NCBI RefSeq assembly: GCF_000813965.1
Contig: NZ_JWLI01000006.1
Coordinates: forward strand, 434,001-498,000
Reading direction: 5' to 3'
DNA length: 64,000 nt
Origin: Leisingera sp. ANG-M7
GTDB taxonomy: Bacteria > Pseudomonadota > Alphaproteobacteria > Rhodobacterales > Rhodobacteraceae
The position numbers and the translations under genes are program-made. This document shows, one piece after another, positions 17,705-26,379 of the stretch. The first letter of the stretch is position 1, and each line of letters begins with the position of its first letter. The notes beneath the pieces are model-generated. The model was given only the letters and a program-made list of their open reading frames with translations. It was not told the DNA's origin and ran no database searches.

Positions 17705-18342
17705 GACTGTTCCTCGAACTGGGTTTGCAAGGCGCGGACGTGGTCCTGCAGCTTGGGCTGCTGGATGCGGCGCATGCGCTCGGCCTCGACGATGGTTTTC
17801 AGCTTGGATTCGGTCTCGTCCAGATCGTCGTTGACCAGCACATAGTCATAATAGCCCCAGTGGCTGATCTCATCCCAGCTTTTCATCATCCGCTTTGAGA
17901 TCACCTCGTCGCTGTCCTGCGCCCGGGTTTCCAGGCGGCGGCGCAATTCGGTGATCGAAGGCGGCAGGATGAAGATCGACAGCGCGTGCTTGCCCAGATC
18001 GGAATTGCGGATCTGGATCTCGCCCTGCCAGTCAACGTCGAACAGCACGTCCTGGCCGGCCTCGATGGTGTCCTTTACCGGGCCAGCGGGCGAGCCGTAG
18101 AAGTTGCCGAAGACGTGGGCGTGCTCCAGCATGCCGCCCTCGGCGACCTTCTGTTTGAACTCATCCTCGGACATGAAATAGTATTCACGGCCGTGCTCCT
18201 CCCCCGGGCGCGGGGCGCGGGTGGTGGCGGAGACTGAGAAGGCAAGGCCCGGGTCCCAGGCCATCAGGCGGCGGGCCAGTGTGGATTTGCCTGCGCCCGA
18301 AGGCGATGAGAGGATGATCAAAAGGCCGCGGCGGTCCGCCAT
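17701..18342 (-). CDS. gmk: Guanylate kinase
   Basis: 213 residues. The P-loop is [11 protein letters not shown] (12-22), followed by the GMP-binding segment [17 protein letters not shown] and the lid around [18 protein letters not shown]. It phosphorylates GMP to GDP using ATP. It follows yicC by 16 bases; yicC-gmk adjacency is common in Proteobacteria. Confidence 0.95.
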   Translation of the reverse strand: MADRRGLLIILSSPSGAGKSTLARRLMAWDPGLAFSVSATTRAPRPGEEHGREYYFMSEDEFKQKVAEGGMLEHAHVFGNFYGSPAGPVKDTIEAGQDVLFDVDWQGEIQIRNSDLGKHALSIFILPPSITELRRRLETRAQDSDEVISKRMMKSWDEISHWGYYDYVLVNDDLDETESKLKTIVEAERMRRIQQPKLQDHVRALQTQFEEQS

Positions 18343-18358
18343 CTGGGCACTCCTTTTC

Positions 18359-19255
18359 TTATTCTATGTTCTGCACCTGCTCGCGCATCTGGTCGATGAC
18401 GGTTTTCATCTCAAGCCCTACCGCCGTCAAGCCGCTGTGCTGAGCTTTTGAGCAGAGCGTGTTGGCCTCGCGGTTGAACTCCTGCATTAGGAAATCGAGC
18501 TTGCGCCCCACAGCCCCGCCCTTGACCAGCAGATCACGGGCCGCCGCGACATGGGCGCCAAGCCGGTCCAGTTCCTCGGTAACGTCGGCCTTGACCGCAA
18601 TCAGCGCCAGTTCCTGAGCCACCCGGTCGGGATCGGCGCCATCTGCGTTGTCCATCACCCGCGCCAGATTGGCCGTCAGCGTTCCAGCCATCTTGGCCTT
18701 GCGCTCTTCGGCGCGCTCCGCGGCTTGTGCGGTCAGGGCCGCAACCTGCTCCAATTGTGTGTTAAGAATTACGGCAAGCGCGGCACCCTCGGCCTCGCGC
18801 ATCTGCACGAATTCCGCCACAAGAGTGTCCAGTTCCTTTCCAAGCGCAGCCACCAGAGGCGCCGGATCGTCGTCGCCCGCGGACTGTTCCAGCACGCCTT
18901 TGAAGGACAGAAGCTCAGCCGCTGAGGCAGGCCGGACCTCCACCCGGTTCTGCTTGGCAAGCGATTGCGCCTCTCCCAACGCCTTTACCACAGACTTCAG
19001 AACCGCGGCGTTCACCTGCACCTGCCCGGCGCTGTCCTCAGTCCGGGTGATCCGGAGTGTCAGCGAGACATTGCCCCGCGCCAGCGCCTTGGACAGGGCG
19101 GAACGGGTCAGGTTTTCAAGGCCTTCCAGCCAGTCCGGCACCCGCAGGCGGATATCCAGCCCCTTGGCATTGACTGACCTGAGCTCCCAGCTCCAGCTGT
19201 GCTGATCGGAGCTGCCCTGTGCCGAGGCAAAGGCGGTCATACTTCGGATGGTCAT
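18359..19255 (-). CDS. yicC: YicC family protein (endoribonuclease)
   Basis: 298 residues. It has the YicC N-terminal opening ([33 protein letters not shown]) and the C-terminal DUF1732 segment ([43 protein letters not shown]). YicC of E. coli is reported to be an RNase that helps degrade the RyhB sRNA. AGGGGGC precedes the ATG. First gene of the yicC-gmk-carbonic anhydrase operon. Confidence 0.93.
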   Translation of the reverse strand: MTIRSMTAFASAQGSSDQHSWSWELRSVNAKGLDIRLRVPDWLEGLENLTRSALSKALARGNVSLTLRITRTEDSAGQVQVNAAVLKSVVKALGEAQSLAKQNRVEVRPASAAELLSFKGVLEQSAGDDDPAPLVAALGKELDTLVAEFVQMREAEGAALAVILNTQLEQVAALTAQAAERAEERKAKMAGTLTANLARVMDNADGADPDRVAQELALIAVKADVTEELDRLGAHVAAARDLLVKGGAVGRKLDFLMQEFNREANTLCSKAQHSGLTAVGLEMKTVIDQMREQVQNIE

Positions 19256-19349
19256 TGAAAGCCCCCTGAACGCTGGTGATTAATCTGCTCTACTGTCTCG
19301 AAACTACAGGGTGCAAGCGCAATTGCAAAAACGGGCGCATGCGAAGGCG

Positions 19350-19414
19350 TTAACCATTGCTTTAAGATTTAGTCCAAATTTGAATTAGATTGTGTCATCT
19401 TAACTTCAGGGTAA
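19350..19414. promoter_or_regulatory. CtrA-like motifs upstream of the PAS-domain gene
   Basis: TTAACCAT (19350-19357), the known CtrA half-site word, is followed 42 bases later by TTAA-N7-GTAACC (19400-19416), close to the full CtrA box TTAA-N7-TTAA. Both lie 80-140 bases before the start at 19493. CckA, which activates CtrA, is encoded at the right end of this window. Binding is not shown. Confidence 0.4.
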
Positions 19415-19492
19415 CCATACCGGCCCTAAGTCTTTAGGCAGCAAGGAGCTGCGCAGGACCACAGGATGTCCGGAGTTGCAGGGGAAAACGAG

Positions 19493-20308
19493 ATGATTTT
19501 TGGCAGCCGCAGTGGGGATGGCTTGTCTGACGGACAGGCAAACGTAGTATCCATGAACCGTTTCCGCAAAGGCGGTGCACTGTCACCGCTGCGCCAGGCG
19601 GAGGCTTATTGGACGGCGCTGCGCCGCGGTGACGATGTGCCCAGCCGCTCGCAGATCGACCCGCGCGGCTTGGAGAATATCCTGAGCAACACCTTCATTC
19701 TGGAACGGATTGCGCCGGGCATCGCCCGTTTCCGTCTGGCAGGTTCCCAGGTCAATGAGATGGCGGGCATGGAAGTGCGCGGCATGCCGGTGACGGCGTT
19801 TTTCACCGCGGATGCGCGTAAGCAGTTGAGCAATGCAATGGAGCACATGTTCGACACACCTGCAGTCGTTGAGCTGGAATTGCAGATCCTGGCGCCGCGT
19901 CTCAGCACCCCTCGCGAAGCCCGCATGCTGCTCCTGCCGCTGCGCAGCGACCTGGGCGATATCAGCCGGGTGCTGGGGGTTCTGGTGGCTGATGAGATAA
20001 CGTCAGTCACATCCCAGCGGTTCTCAATCAGCTCGATTGAGATGCGCGCCGTTGGCAAAGCCGATACCTCCGCCGAGTTCAAAGCCAAGCCGCGTGCAGA
20101 GGCCAAGGATGCCCCCGCGGACGTGAACCAGCCCAATCCGGGCTTTGCCGAGACCCAGGCCCGCTTCAAGCCGGAACGCTCGCTGCTGGATGAAGCCAAG
20201 GCAATGCTGGAGCGCAGCCGGGCCGGCAAGACAGAGGAGCCGGCCGATCCTGCCCCAGCCAAGCGCAAAGGCGCACCGCATTTGCGCCTGGTGGTCAGCC
20301 GCGACTGA
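19493..20308 (+). CDS. PAS domain-containing protein (PAS_5 family)
   Basis: 271 residues. A PAS_5-type domain spans about residues 30-185, with the family pattern LRQAEAYWTALRRGDDVPSRSQIDPRGLENILSNTFILER and the RLAGSQVNEMAGMEVRGMPVTAFF segment. The C-terminal 90 residues are low-complexity Ala/Lys/Glu/Pro and end HLRLVVSRD. There is no output domain. GGGGA lies 8 bases before the ATG at 19493; an ATG at 19466 is in frame but has no properly spaced site. Stand-alone PAS_5 proteins are common in Rhodobacterales and mostly uncharacterised. Confidence 0.78.
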   Translation: MIFGSRSGDGLSDGQANVVSMNRFRKGGALSPLRQAEAYWTALRRGDDVPSRSQIDPRGLENILSNTFILERIAPGIARFRLAGSQVNEMAGMEVRGMPVTAFFTADARKQLSNAMEHMFDTPAVVELELQILAPRLSTPREARMLLLPLRSDLGDISRVLGVLVADEITSVTSQRFSISSIEMRAVGKADTSAEFKAKPRAEAKDAPADVNQPNPGFAETQARFKPERSLLDEAKAMLERSRAGKTEEPADPAPAKRKGAPHLRLVVSRD

Positions 20309-20373
20309 TCCAGGCCCGGCTCTGAGAGAATTCAAGGTTCAAGTACAAGGTCATAGCTGCTTGAATTGACTGT

Positions 20374-20405
20374 GCCCCGGAGGAGAACCTCCGGGGCGCT
20401 TTTTT
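20374..20405 (+). terminator. Rho-independent terminator of the PAS-domain gene
   Basis: GCCCCGGAGG (20374-20383) and CCTCCGGGGC (20388-20397) form a 10-base stem with a 4-base loop, then GC and six T. It starts 65 bases after the stop. Confidence 0.9.
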
Positions 20406-20432
20406 GTTAGCCTTGGGCTGTTGCAGGTGCCG

Positions 20433-21803
20433 TCAGCCGGCCTGGCGGGCGCTTTGCGCTGCGCGCAGGGCAGACAGCTCTTCCGCCACCAGGAAGGCCA
20501 GTTCCAGCGACTGGCTGGCGTTGAGGCGCGGATCGCAAGCGGTGTGGTAGCGGTCGGACAGGTCCTCTTCGGTCACAGCGCGCACGCCGCCGGTGCACTC
20601 TGTCACGTCCTGGCCGGTCATCTCAAAATGCACGCCGCCGGGGATGGTGCCTTCGGCCTTGTGAACACCGAAGAAATCACGCACTTCGCGCAGAACGCTG
20701 TCGAAGGGACGGGTCTTGTAGCCGGTGGAGGACTTGATGGTGTTGCCGTGCATCGGGTCGCAGACCCAGGTGACATTGGCGCCTTCTTCCTTAACAGCCT
20801 TCACCAGGCGCGGCAGATGCTCGCCCGCCTTGCCGGCGCCGAAGCGGGCGATGAGAGTCAGCTTGCCTTCTTCGTTCTCGGGGTTCAGGCGGGACATCAG
20901 CACCTTCAGGTCCTCAGCCGTGGTGGTCGGGCCGCATTTCAGGCCGATCGGGTTCAGCACGCCGCTGCAGAATTCAACATGGGCGCCGTCCGGCTGCCGG
21001 GTGCGGTCGCCGATCCAAATCATGTGGCCGGAACCCGCCAGCCACTTGCCGGAGGTGGAATCGAGACGGGTCAGCGCCTCCTCGTATTCCAGCAGCAGGC
21101 CCTCGTGGCTGGTGTAGAAATCGACGGTGGAGAATTCATGAGTGGTGTCGGCAGTGATGCCGGCCGCTGCCATGAAATCGATGGTGTCCTGAATGCGGGT
21201 TGCGATCTCGCTGTACTTCTGGACTTCCTGCTCATCAGTGAATCCGAGGGTCCAGGAATGCACCCGGCTCATGTCGGCAAAGCCGCCGGTGGAAAACGCA
21301 CGCAGCAGGTTCAGGGTCGCAGCCGCCTGGGTATAGGCCTGCAGCATTTTCTGCGGGTTCGGGATGCGGGCCGCGGCGGTGAAGTCCAGTTCATTGATGA
21401 TGTCGCCGCGGTAGCTGGGCAGCTCCACGCCATCGATCGTTTCGGTCGGCGCGCTGCGGGGCTTGGCGAACTGGCCCGCCATACGTCCCACCTTCACCAC
21501 CGGCACCTTGGCGCCATAGGTCAGCACCATGGCCATCTGCAGCATTACCTTGAAGGTGTCGCGGATCGCATCTGCGCTGAACTGGTCAAAGCTTTCGGCG
21601 CAATCACCGCCCTGCAGCAGGAACGCCTCGCCGCGCCCGGCCGCACCAAGGTGCTGTTTCAGACGGCGCGCTTCACCGGCAAACACCAGCGGCGGATACT
21701 TGGAGAGCTGAGCCTCGACAGCGTTCAGCGCTGCGGCATCGGTGTAGTCCGGCATCTGCACCCGCGGCTTGTTGCGCCAGTCCGATTTTTGCCATTCGCT
21801 CAT
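20433..21803 (-). CDS. 3-deoxy-7-phosphoheptulonate synthase, class II (plant type)
   Basis: 456 residues. First enzyme of the shikimate pathway, joining phosphoenolpyruvate and erythrose 4-phosphate. Family motifs run WRNKPRVQMPDY, FAGEARRLKQHLG, FLLQGGDCAESF (the metal Cys), KVGRMAGQFAKPRS, the metal His in WVCDPMHGNT, and GGVHFEMTGQDVTEC. Length and these segments are those of class II DAHP synthases; no class I features are present. GGAG precedes the ATG by about 9 bases. Confidence 0.94.
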   Translation of the reverse strand: MSEWQKSDWRNKPRVQMPDYTDAAALNAVEAQLSKYPPLVFAGEARRLKQHLGAAGRGEAFLLQGGDCAESFDQFSADAIRDTFKVMLQMAMVLTYGAKVPVVKVGRMAGQFAKPRSAPTETIDGVELPSYRGDIINELDFTAAARIPNPQKMLQAYTQAAATLNLLRAFSTGGFADMSRVHSWTLGFTDEQEVQKYSEIATRIQDTIDFMAAAGITADTTHEFSTVDFYTSHEGLLLEYEEALTRLDSTSGKWLAGSGHMIWIGDRTRQPDGAHVEFCSGVLNPIGLKCGPTTTAEDLKVLMSRLNPENEEGKLTLIARFGAGKAGEHLPRLVKAVKEEGANVTWVCDPMHGNTIKSSTGYKTRPFDSVLREVRDFFGVHKAEGTIPGGVHFEMTGQDVTECTGGVRAVTEEDLSDRYHTACDPRLNASQSLELAFLVAEELSALRAAQSARQAG

Positions 21804-21984
21804 GACTTTATCTCCGCATCAGAGGTCTTTAGAATATGTTGGGTGCTCTATACAAAATCCGCCCGGGAGAGGCCAGTTTAGAATTGCGGAGACTTGACCC
21901 CGGGTCCAAGCTGTGAGCACGGTTTTCCGACTTGCCGCGGAGCGTGCTCCCGCGGCCCGACTTGTTTCTTGAAGGACGCCCGCC

Positions 21985-22989
21985 ATGCAGACGCCACGCA
22001 AGCCTGCTGTTTCAGGAGTAGCCACCGGCCAGCCGAAGAGGTTTGTCTTTGTGCTTCTCGACAAATTCACCCTGCTTTGCTTTTCGGCTGCGATGGAGTC
22101 GCTGAGGATCGCAAATCGGATGGCTGGCAAGGAGTTGTACAGCTGGTCCGTGGTCGGTGAAGGCGGGGAGACGGTAACGTGTTCCGCGGGAACTGTCTTT
22201 CAGCTCGATTCGGATCTGGACGAGCTGCAGCGTGACGACACTATCATGCTGTGCGGCGGTATCGATGTTCAGGATGCCTCCACCAAAAAAATCCTGTCCT
22301 GGCTGCGCCGTGAGGCGCGCAAGGGGCTGATGGTCGGCGGGTTGTGCACAGCATCCTACACGCTGGCCAAGGCAGGGCTTCTGGACGGCAAGCGCGCGAC
22401 CATCCATTGGGAAAACGCCGACAGCTTCAACGAGGAATTTGACGAGGTGGAACTGGCAAAGTCGGTCTTTGTGATCGACGGGAACCGGTTGTCGACGGCT
22501 GGCGGCACCTCTTCCATCGATCTGATGCTCAAGCTGATTGCCAATGACCATGGCGAGGATCTGGCAAATTCGGTTGCAGACCAGCTGATCTACTCCTCGA
22601 TCCGCACCGACCAGGACACCCAGCGGCTTTCGATCCCGACCCGCATCGGTGTGCGGCATCCCAAACTGTCGATGGTCATCCAGATGATGGAAGCAAACAT
22701 CGAAGAGCCGATCAGCCCGTCGATCCTGGCCCAGGACGTGGGCATGTCCACCCGTCAGCTGGAACGCCTGTTCCGCCGCTATTTGAATCGCTCGCCAAAG
22801 CGTTATTACATGGAGCTGCGGCTGCAGAAGGCGCGCAACCTGCTGATGCAGACGGATATGAGCGTGATCAACGTGGCGCTGGCCTGCGGCTTTGCCTCGC
22901 CGTCGCATTTCTCCAAGTGCTACCGGGCCCATTACGACACCACCCCCTACCGCGAACGCGGCAGCAAGGCAGCAGCGTATAAGGCCTGA
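21985..22989 (+). CDS. GlxA family transcriptional regulator (DJ-1/PfpI plus AraC)
   Basis: 334 residues. The N-terminal DJ-1/PfpI-like glutamine-amidotransferase fold spans about 18-200; the nucleophile-elbow region reads GGLCTASYTLAKAGLL. The C-terminal AraC domain spans about 225-325, with two helix-turn-helices (MSTRQLERLFRRYLNRSPKRYYMELRLQKARNLL and VALACGFASPSHFSKCYRAHY). Regulators of this layout control glycine betaine, carnitine, choline or arginine catabolism (GbdR, CdhR, ArgR), and are often activators. The target here is unknown. AAGGA lies 8 bases before the ATG. Confidence 0.88.
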   Translation: MQTPRKPAVSGVATGQPKRFVFVLLDKFTLLCFSAAMESLRIANRMAGKELYSWSVVGEGGETVTCSAGTVFQLDSDLDELQRDDTIMLCGGIDVQDASTKKILSWLRREARKGLMVGGLCTASYTLAKAGLLDGKRATIHWENADSFNEEFDEVELAKSVFVIDGNRLSTAGGTSSIDLMLKLIANDHGEDLANSVADQLIYSSIRTDQDTQRLSIPTRIGVRHPKLSMVIQMMEANIEEPISPSILAQDVGMSTRQLERLFRRYLNRSPKRYYMELRLQKARNLLMQTDMSVINVALACGFASPSHFSKCYRAHYDTTPYRERGSKAAAYKA

Positions 22990-23009
22990 GCCCCAGCCCG
23001 GGCGGGCGG

Positions 23010-24113
23010 TTATCTGGAAATCCTGAAGACCGCCCCTTCGCTCTCTGATGCAAACCAGATGCTGCCATCGGGCGCTTCCTGCACATCGCGGATGCGCCCG
23101 GTTGCTGTGCCGCGCAGTTGCTCGGCCTCCTTCAGCGGCACCCCGGAAAGCCGGGAGATGTAATCGAACTTGAGCGAACCGACGAAGATATGGCCGCGCC
23201 ACTCCGGCCACATCCGGCCGGAATAGATCATCATGCCAGAGGGTGCGATAGACGGATCCCAGTACCAAGCGGGCTGCTCCATGCCCTGTTTAGACGTGCC
23301 CTCGCCGATCTTTGCGCCAGAGTAATGTCGGCCGTAGGAGATCACCGGCCAGCCGTAGTTGGCGCCTTTGCGGACCTGGTTCACCTCATCGCCGCCCTTG
23401 GCACCATGTTCCGCCACCCAAAGACTGCCCTGCAAATCAAGCGCCATCCCCTGCGGATTGCGGTGGCCGTAGGACCAGATTTCCGGCTGCTCGTCCTTGC
23501 GGCGGGTGAAGGGGTTGCTGCCGGGGACCGAGCCGTCGCGGTTGATCCGCACCACAGATCCCTGATGCAGCCGCAGGTTCTGGGCGCTGGGCCGGTCACC
23601 GCGCTCCCCGAGTGAAATGAACAGAGTACCATCCCGCGCTTCAACCACGCGGGAGCCGAAGTGGCGCCCGCCGGTGGCACCTGGTGCGGCTTCGAACAGG
23701 ATCCGGAGGTCAACCAGAGCGCTGTTATCCGCACTGAGACGGCCCGCGGCCAGAGCGGTTCCCGCGCCGCGGCCCTGACGTTTCGCAAAGGTCAGGAAAA
23801 CCTCCCGGCTGGTTTGAAAATCCCGCGGCACCATCACATCCAGCAGGCCGCCCTGCCCCTCTGCGGCCACGGCGGGCGTGCCGCTGATGCGATTCTTTTT
23901 TCCGCCTTGAACATGGAAAAGCGTGCCGTCCCGCTCCGTCACCAGAAAACCGCCATCCGGCAGAAAAGCCAAAGCCCAAGGCACATCGAAGCCGCCCGCC
24001 ATCCTCGTCACGCTCACGCTGCCAAGGCTGCTGTCCATCGTATCTGCCTGAACAGTCATGGAAAACGGCACCAGAAGAAATGCAGCCGACAAAATGAGTA
24101 ACCGCTGCAACAT
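23010..24113 (-). CDS. PQQ-dependent sugar dehydrogenase (soluble aldose dehydrogenase family)
   Basis: 367 residues. The signal peptide is residues 1-23 (MLQRLLILSAAFLLVPFSMTVQA). A six-bladed beta-propeller of the GSDH type follows, with family segments VPWALAFLPDGGFLVTERDGTL, HFGSRVVEARDGTLFISLGERGDR, IWSYGHRNPQGMALD, WVAEHGAKGGDEVN and ANYGWPVISYG. Homologue E. coli YliI is a periplasmic aldose sugar dehydrogenase using PQQ and calcium. AGGGGAAG precedes the ATG. It converges on the GlxA-type regulator 20 bases away, with no visible terminator between them. Confidence 0.9.
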   Translation of the reverse strand: MLQRLLILSAAFLLVPFSMTVQADTMDSSLGSVSVTRMAGGFDVPWALAFLPDGGFLVTERDGTLFHVQGGKKNRISGTPAVAAEGQGGLLDVMVPRDFQTSREVFLTFAKRQGRGAGTALAAGRLSADNSALVDLRILFEAAPGATGGRHFGSRVVEARDGTLFISLGERGDRPSAQNLRLHQGSVVRINRDGSVPGSNPFTRRKDEQPEIWSYGHRNPQGMALDLQGSLWVAEHGAKGGDEVNQVRKGANYGWPVISYGRHYSGAKIGEGTSKQGMEQPAWYWDPSIAPSGMMIYSGRMWPEWRGHIFVGSLKFDYISRLSGVPLKEAEQLRGTATGRIRDVQEAPDGSIWFASESEGAVFRISR

Positions 24114-24299
24114 TTTTGCTTCCCCTTTTGTTACTTCAAGCTTAAATTAAATGCAGCTCCGCAGAACACAAACGTATAATAGCGGAGAAAAACGGGACGG
24201 ACTCTTTGCTATCTCACGCCTCAACGGGACTTTTCTTTTCCAGACGGCTTGCCTAGGGTCCGATGTGAACATTTTTGTTCCAACAATGGGAGTTCTCAA

Positions 24300-25493
24300 A
24301 TGAAGAAACTGCTGATGGCCACCGCGGCCGCTGCGCTGACTGCTGGCACCGCATATGCCGGCGGCCATGCCAAGGAAGTGAAACTGGGCGTGCTGTTCGG
24401 CTTCACCGGCCCGATTGAATCGCTGGCCCCGGCAATGGGCGACGGCGCTGAGCTGGCCATGGAAGAAGTCACCAAATCCGGCAAGCTCTTGGATAGCGCC
24501 ACCGTGACCTCTGTGCGTGCCGACACCGGCTGCATCGACAACGGTCTGGCCGTAGCAAACGGCGAGAAACTGGTTGCAGAAGGTGTGAACGGCATCATCG
24601 GCGGCGACTGCTCCGGCGTGACCGGCGCGATCCTGCAGAACGTGGCGATCCCGAACGGCATGGTGATGATCTCGCCGTCGGCGACCTCGCCCGGCCTGTC
24701 GACCATGGAAGACAACGGGTTGTTCTTCCGCACCTCGCCGTCGGACGCACGCGAAGGCCAGGTGATGGCTGACATCCTGAAGGACCGCGGCATCAACTCG
24801 ATCGCCCTGACCTACACCAACAACGACTACGGCAAGGGCCTGGCGGACGCGATCCAGTCTTCGTTCGAGGCAGCCGGCGGCGAAGTCACCATCGTGACCG
24901 CGCATGAAGACGGCAAAGGCGACTATTCCGCAGAGGTCGGCGCGCTGGCCTCCGCTGGCGGCGACATCCTGGTGGTTGCAGGCTACCTGGATCAGGGCGG
25001 CCTGGGCATCATCCAGGGGTCGCTGGATTCCGGTGCCTTTGACACCTTTGGCCTGCCCGGCGGCATGATCGGCGACAGCCTGCCCGCAAACGTTGGCGCG
25101 GACCTCGACGGCTCCTTCGGCCAGATCGCAGGTTCCGACAGCAAAGGCGCAGAAATCTTTGCCGAAATGGCAAAAGAGCGCGGCTTTGACGGCACCTCGG
25201 CCTACGCGTCTGAATCCTATGATGCAGCAGCGCTGTTCCTGCTAGCAATGCAGGCCGCAAACTCCACCAACCCGGCGGACTATGTTGGCAAGATCCTGGA
25301 CGTGGCAAACGCACCGGGCGAGCCGATCAACCCGGGTGAGCTTGGCAAGGCGCTGGAAATCCTCGCCGCTGGCGGCGACATCGATTATCAGGGCGCAACC
25401 GGCGTTGAGCTGATCGGCCCGGGTGAGAGCGCAGGCTCCTACCGCGAGATCGAAGTGAAGGACGGCAAGAACGAAACCCTTCGCTTCCGCTGA
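24300..25493 (+). CDS. Branched-chain amino-acid type ABC transporter substrate-binding protein
   Basis: 397 residues. Signal peptide 1-20 (MKKLLMATAAAALTAGTAYA), then a LivJ/Peripla_BP_6 domain: KLGVLFGFTGPIESLAPAMGDGAELA, GIIGGDCSGVTGA, SPSATSPGLSTMEDNGLFFRTSPSDA, ALTYTNNDYGKGLAD. It captures the substrate in the periplasm for the permeases encoded at 27641-29970. GGGAG lies 7 bases before the ATG, which fixes the start. Ligand cannot be told from sequence. It is separated from the rest of the operon by a hairpin, consistent with higher expression. Confidence 0.93.
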   Translation: MKKLLMATAAAALTAGTAYAGGHAKEVKLGVLFGFTGPIESLAPAMGDGAELAMEEVTKSGKLLDSATVTSVRADTGCIDNGLAVANGEKLVAEGVNGIIGGDCSGVTGAILQNVAIPNGMVMISPSATSPGLSTMEDNGLFFRTSPSDAREGQVMADILKDRGINSIALTYTNNDYGKGLADAIQSSFEAAGGEVTIVTAHEDGKGDYSAEVGALASAGGDILVVAGYLDQGGLGIIQGSLDSGAFDTFGLPGGMIGDSLPANVGADLDGSFGQIAGSDSKGAEIFAEMAKERGFDGTSAYASESYDAAALFLLAMQAANSTNPADYVGKILDVANAPGEPINPGELGKALEILAAGGDIDYQGATGVELIGPGESAGSYREIEVKDGKNETLRFR

Positions 25494-25522
25494 TAAGCAT
25501 CTGAAAAGCAACCAAGATAGGC

Positions 25523-25544
25523 CAGCCCGGGTTTTCCCGGGCTG
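25523..25544 (+). terminator. Attenuating hairpin after the substrate-binding protein gene
   Basis: CAGCCCGGG (25523-25531) and CCCGGGCTG (25536-25544) make a 9-base stem with a TTTT loop, followed by TTCTAAATT. The U-tract is weak and the next operon genes have no separate promoter that I can see, so partial termination is likely. Confidence 0.65.
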
Positions 25545-25559
25545 TTCTAAATTAAAAAC

Positions 25560-25575
25560 GCCGCGAAAACGCGGC
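25560..25575 (+). other. Small hairpin just before the livG ribosome site
   Basis: GCCGCG (25560-25565) and CGCGGC (25570-25575) with an AAAA loop end directly before AGGGG, 16 bases before the ATG at 25591. It may mark an RNA processing point or affect initiation on livG. Confidence 0.35.
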
Positions 25576-25590
25576 AGGGGATGAAATGAC

Positions 25591-26379
25591 ATGATCGTCG
25601 TCGAGGACTTGCACAAGCACTTCGGCGGGTTCCACGCGGTTGACGGCGCCTCGCTGGAAATCGCCAAGGGGTCCATAACCGGTTTGATCGGCCCGAACGG
25701 GGCTGGAAAGACCACACTTTTCAACGTTATCGCAGGCGTGCTGGAGCCGACCTCAGGCCGGGTCACCATGGATGGTGAGGATATCACCGGCCTGCCGCCG
25801 CATGAGCTGTTCCACAAGGGGCTGCTGCGCACTTTCCAGATTGCGCATGAGTTTTCCTCGATGACCTGCCGGGAAAACCTGATGATGGTGCCGGGCGCGC
25901 AATCCGGGGAAACCCTGTGGAACACCTGGTTCGGCCGCAAGCGGATTGCTGACGAAGAGCGCGCGCTGCGGGCCAAGGCCGACGAGGTGCTGGAGTTCCT
26001 GACCATCAGCCACATCGCGGACCTGAAGGCGGGCCAAGTGTCCGGCGGCCAGAAGAAGCTGCTGGAGCTGGGCCGCACCATGATGGTGGACGCCAAGATC
26101 GTCTTCCTCGACGAGGTTGGCGCCGGTGTGAACCGAACCCTGCTTTACACCATTGCCGATGCAATCAAGCGCCTCAATGAGGAGCGCGGATACACCTTTG
26201 TCGTCATCGAGCATGACATGGAGTTCATCGGCCGCCTGTGCGATCCGGTAATCTGCATGGCCGAAGGCAAGAAACTGGCCGAGGGCACCCTGGACGAGAT
26301 CAAGGCAAACGAGCATGTGATCGAGGCCTATCTGGGTACCGGCCTGAAAAACAAAGACAAACTGGAGGCGGGCGCATGA
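25591..26379 (+). CDS. livG: ABC transporter ATPase, LivG type
   Basis: 262 residues. Walker A GPNGAGKTT (about 34-42), Q-loop RTFQIAHEF, signature VSGGQKKLLELGR, Walker B IVFLDEVGAGVN, H-loop VIEHDME. The Walker B is followed by Val rather than the usual Pro (DEV for DEP). The C-terminal LivG extension ends IKANEHVIEAYLGTG. It energises uptake together with LivF. The stop overlaps the livF start (ATGA). Confidence 0.9.
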   Translation: MIVVEDLHKHFGGFHAVDGASLEIAKGSITGLIGPNGAGKTTLFNVIAGVLEPTSGRVTMDGEDITGLPPHELFHKGLLRTFQIAHEFSSMTCRENLMMVPGAQSGETLWNTWFGRKRIADEERALRAKADEVLEFLTISHIADLKAGQVSGGQKKLLELGRTMMVDAKIVFLDEVGAGVNRTLLYTIADAIKRLNEERGYTFVVIEHDMEFIGRLCDPVICMAEGKKLAEGTLDEIKANEHVIEAYLGTGLKNKDKLEAGA

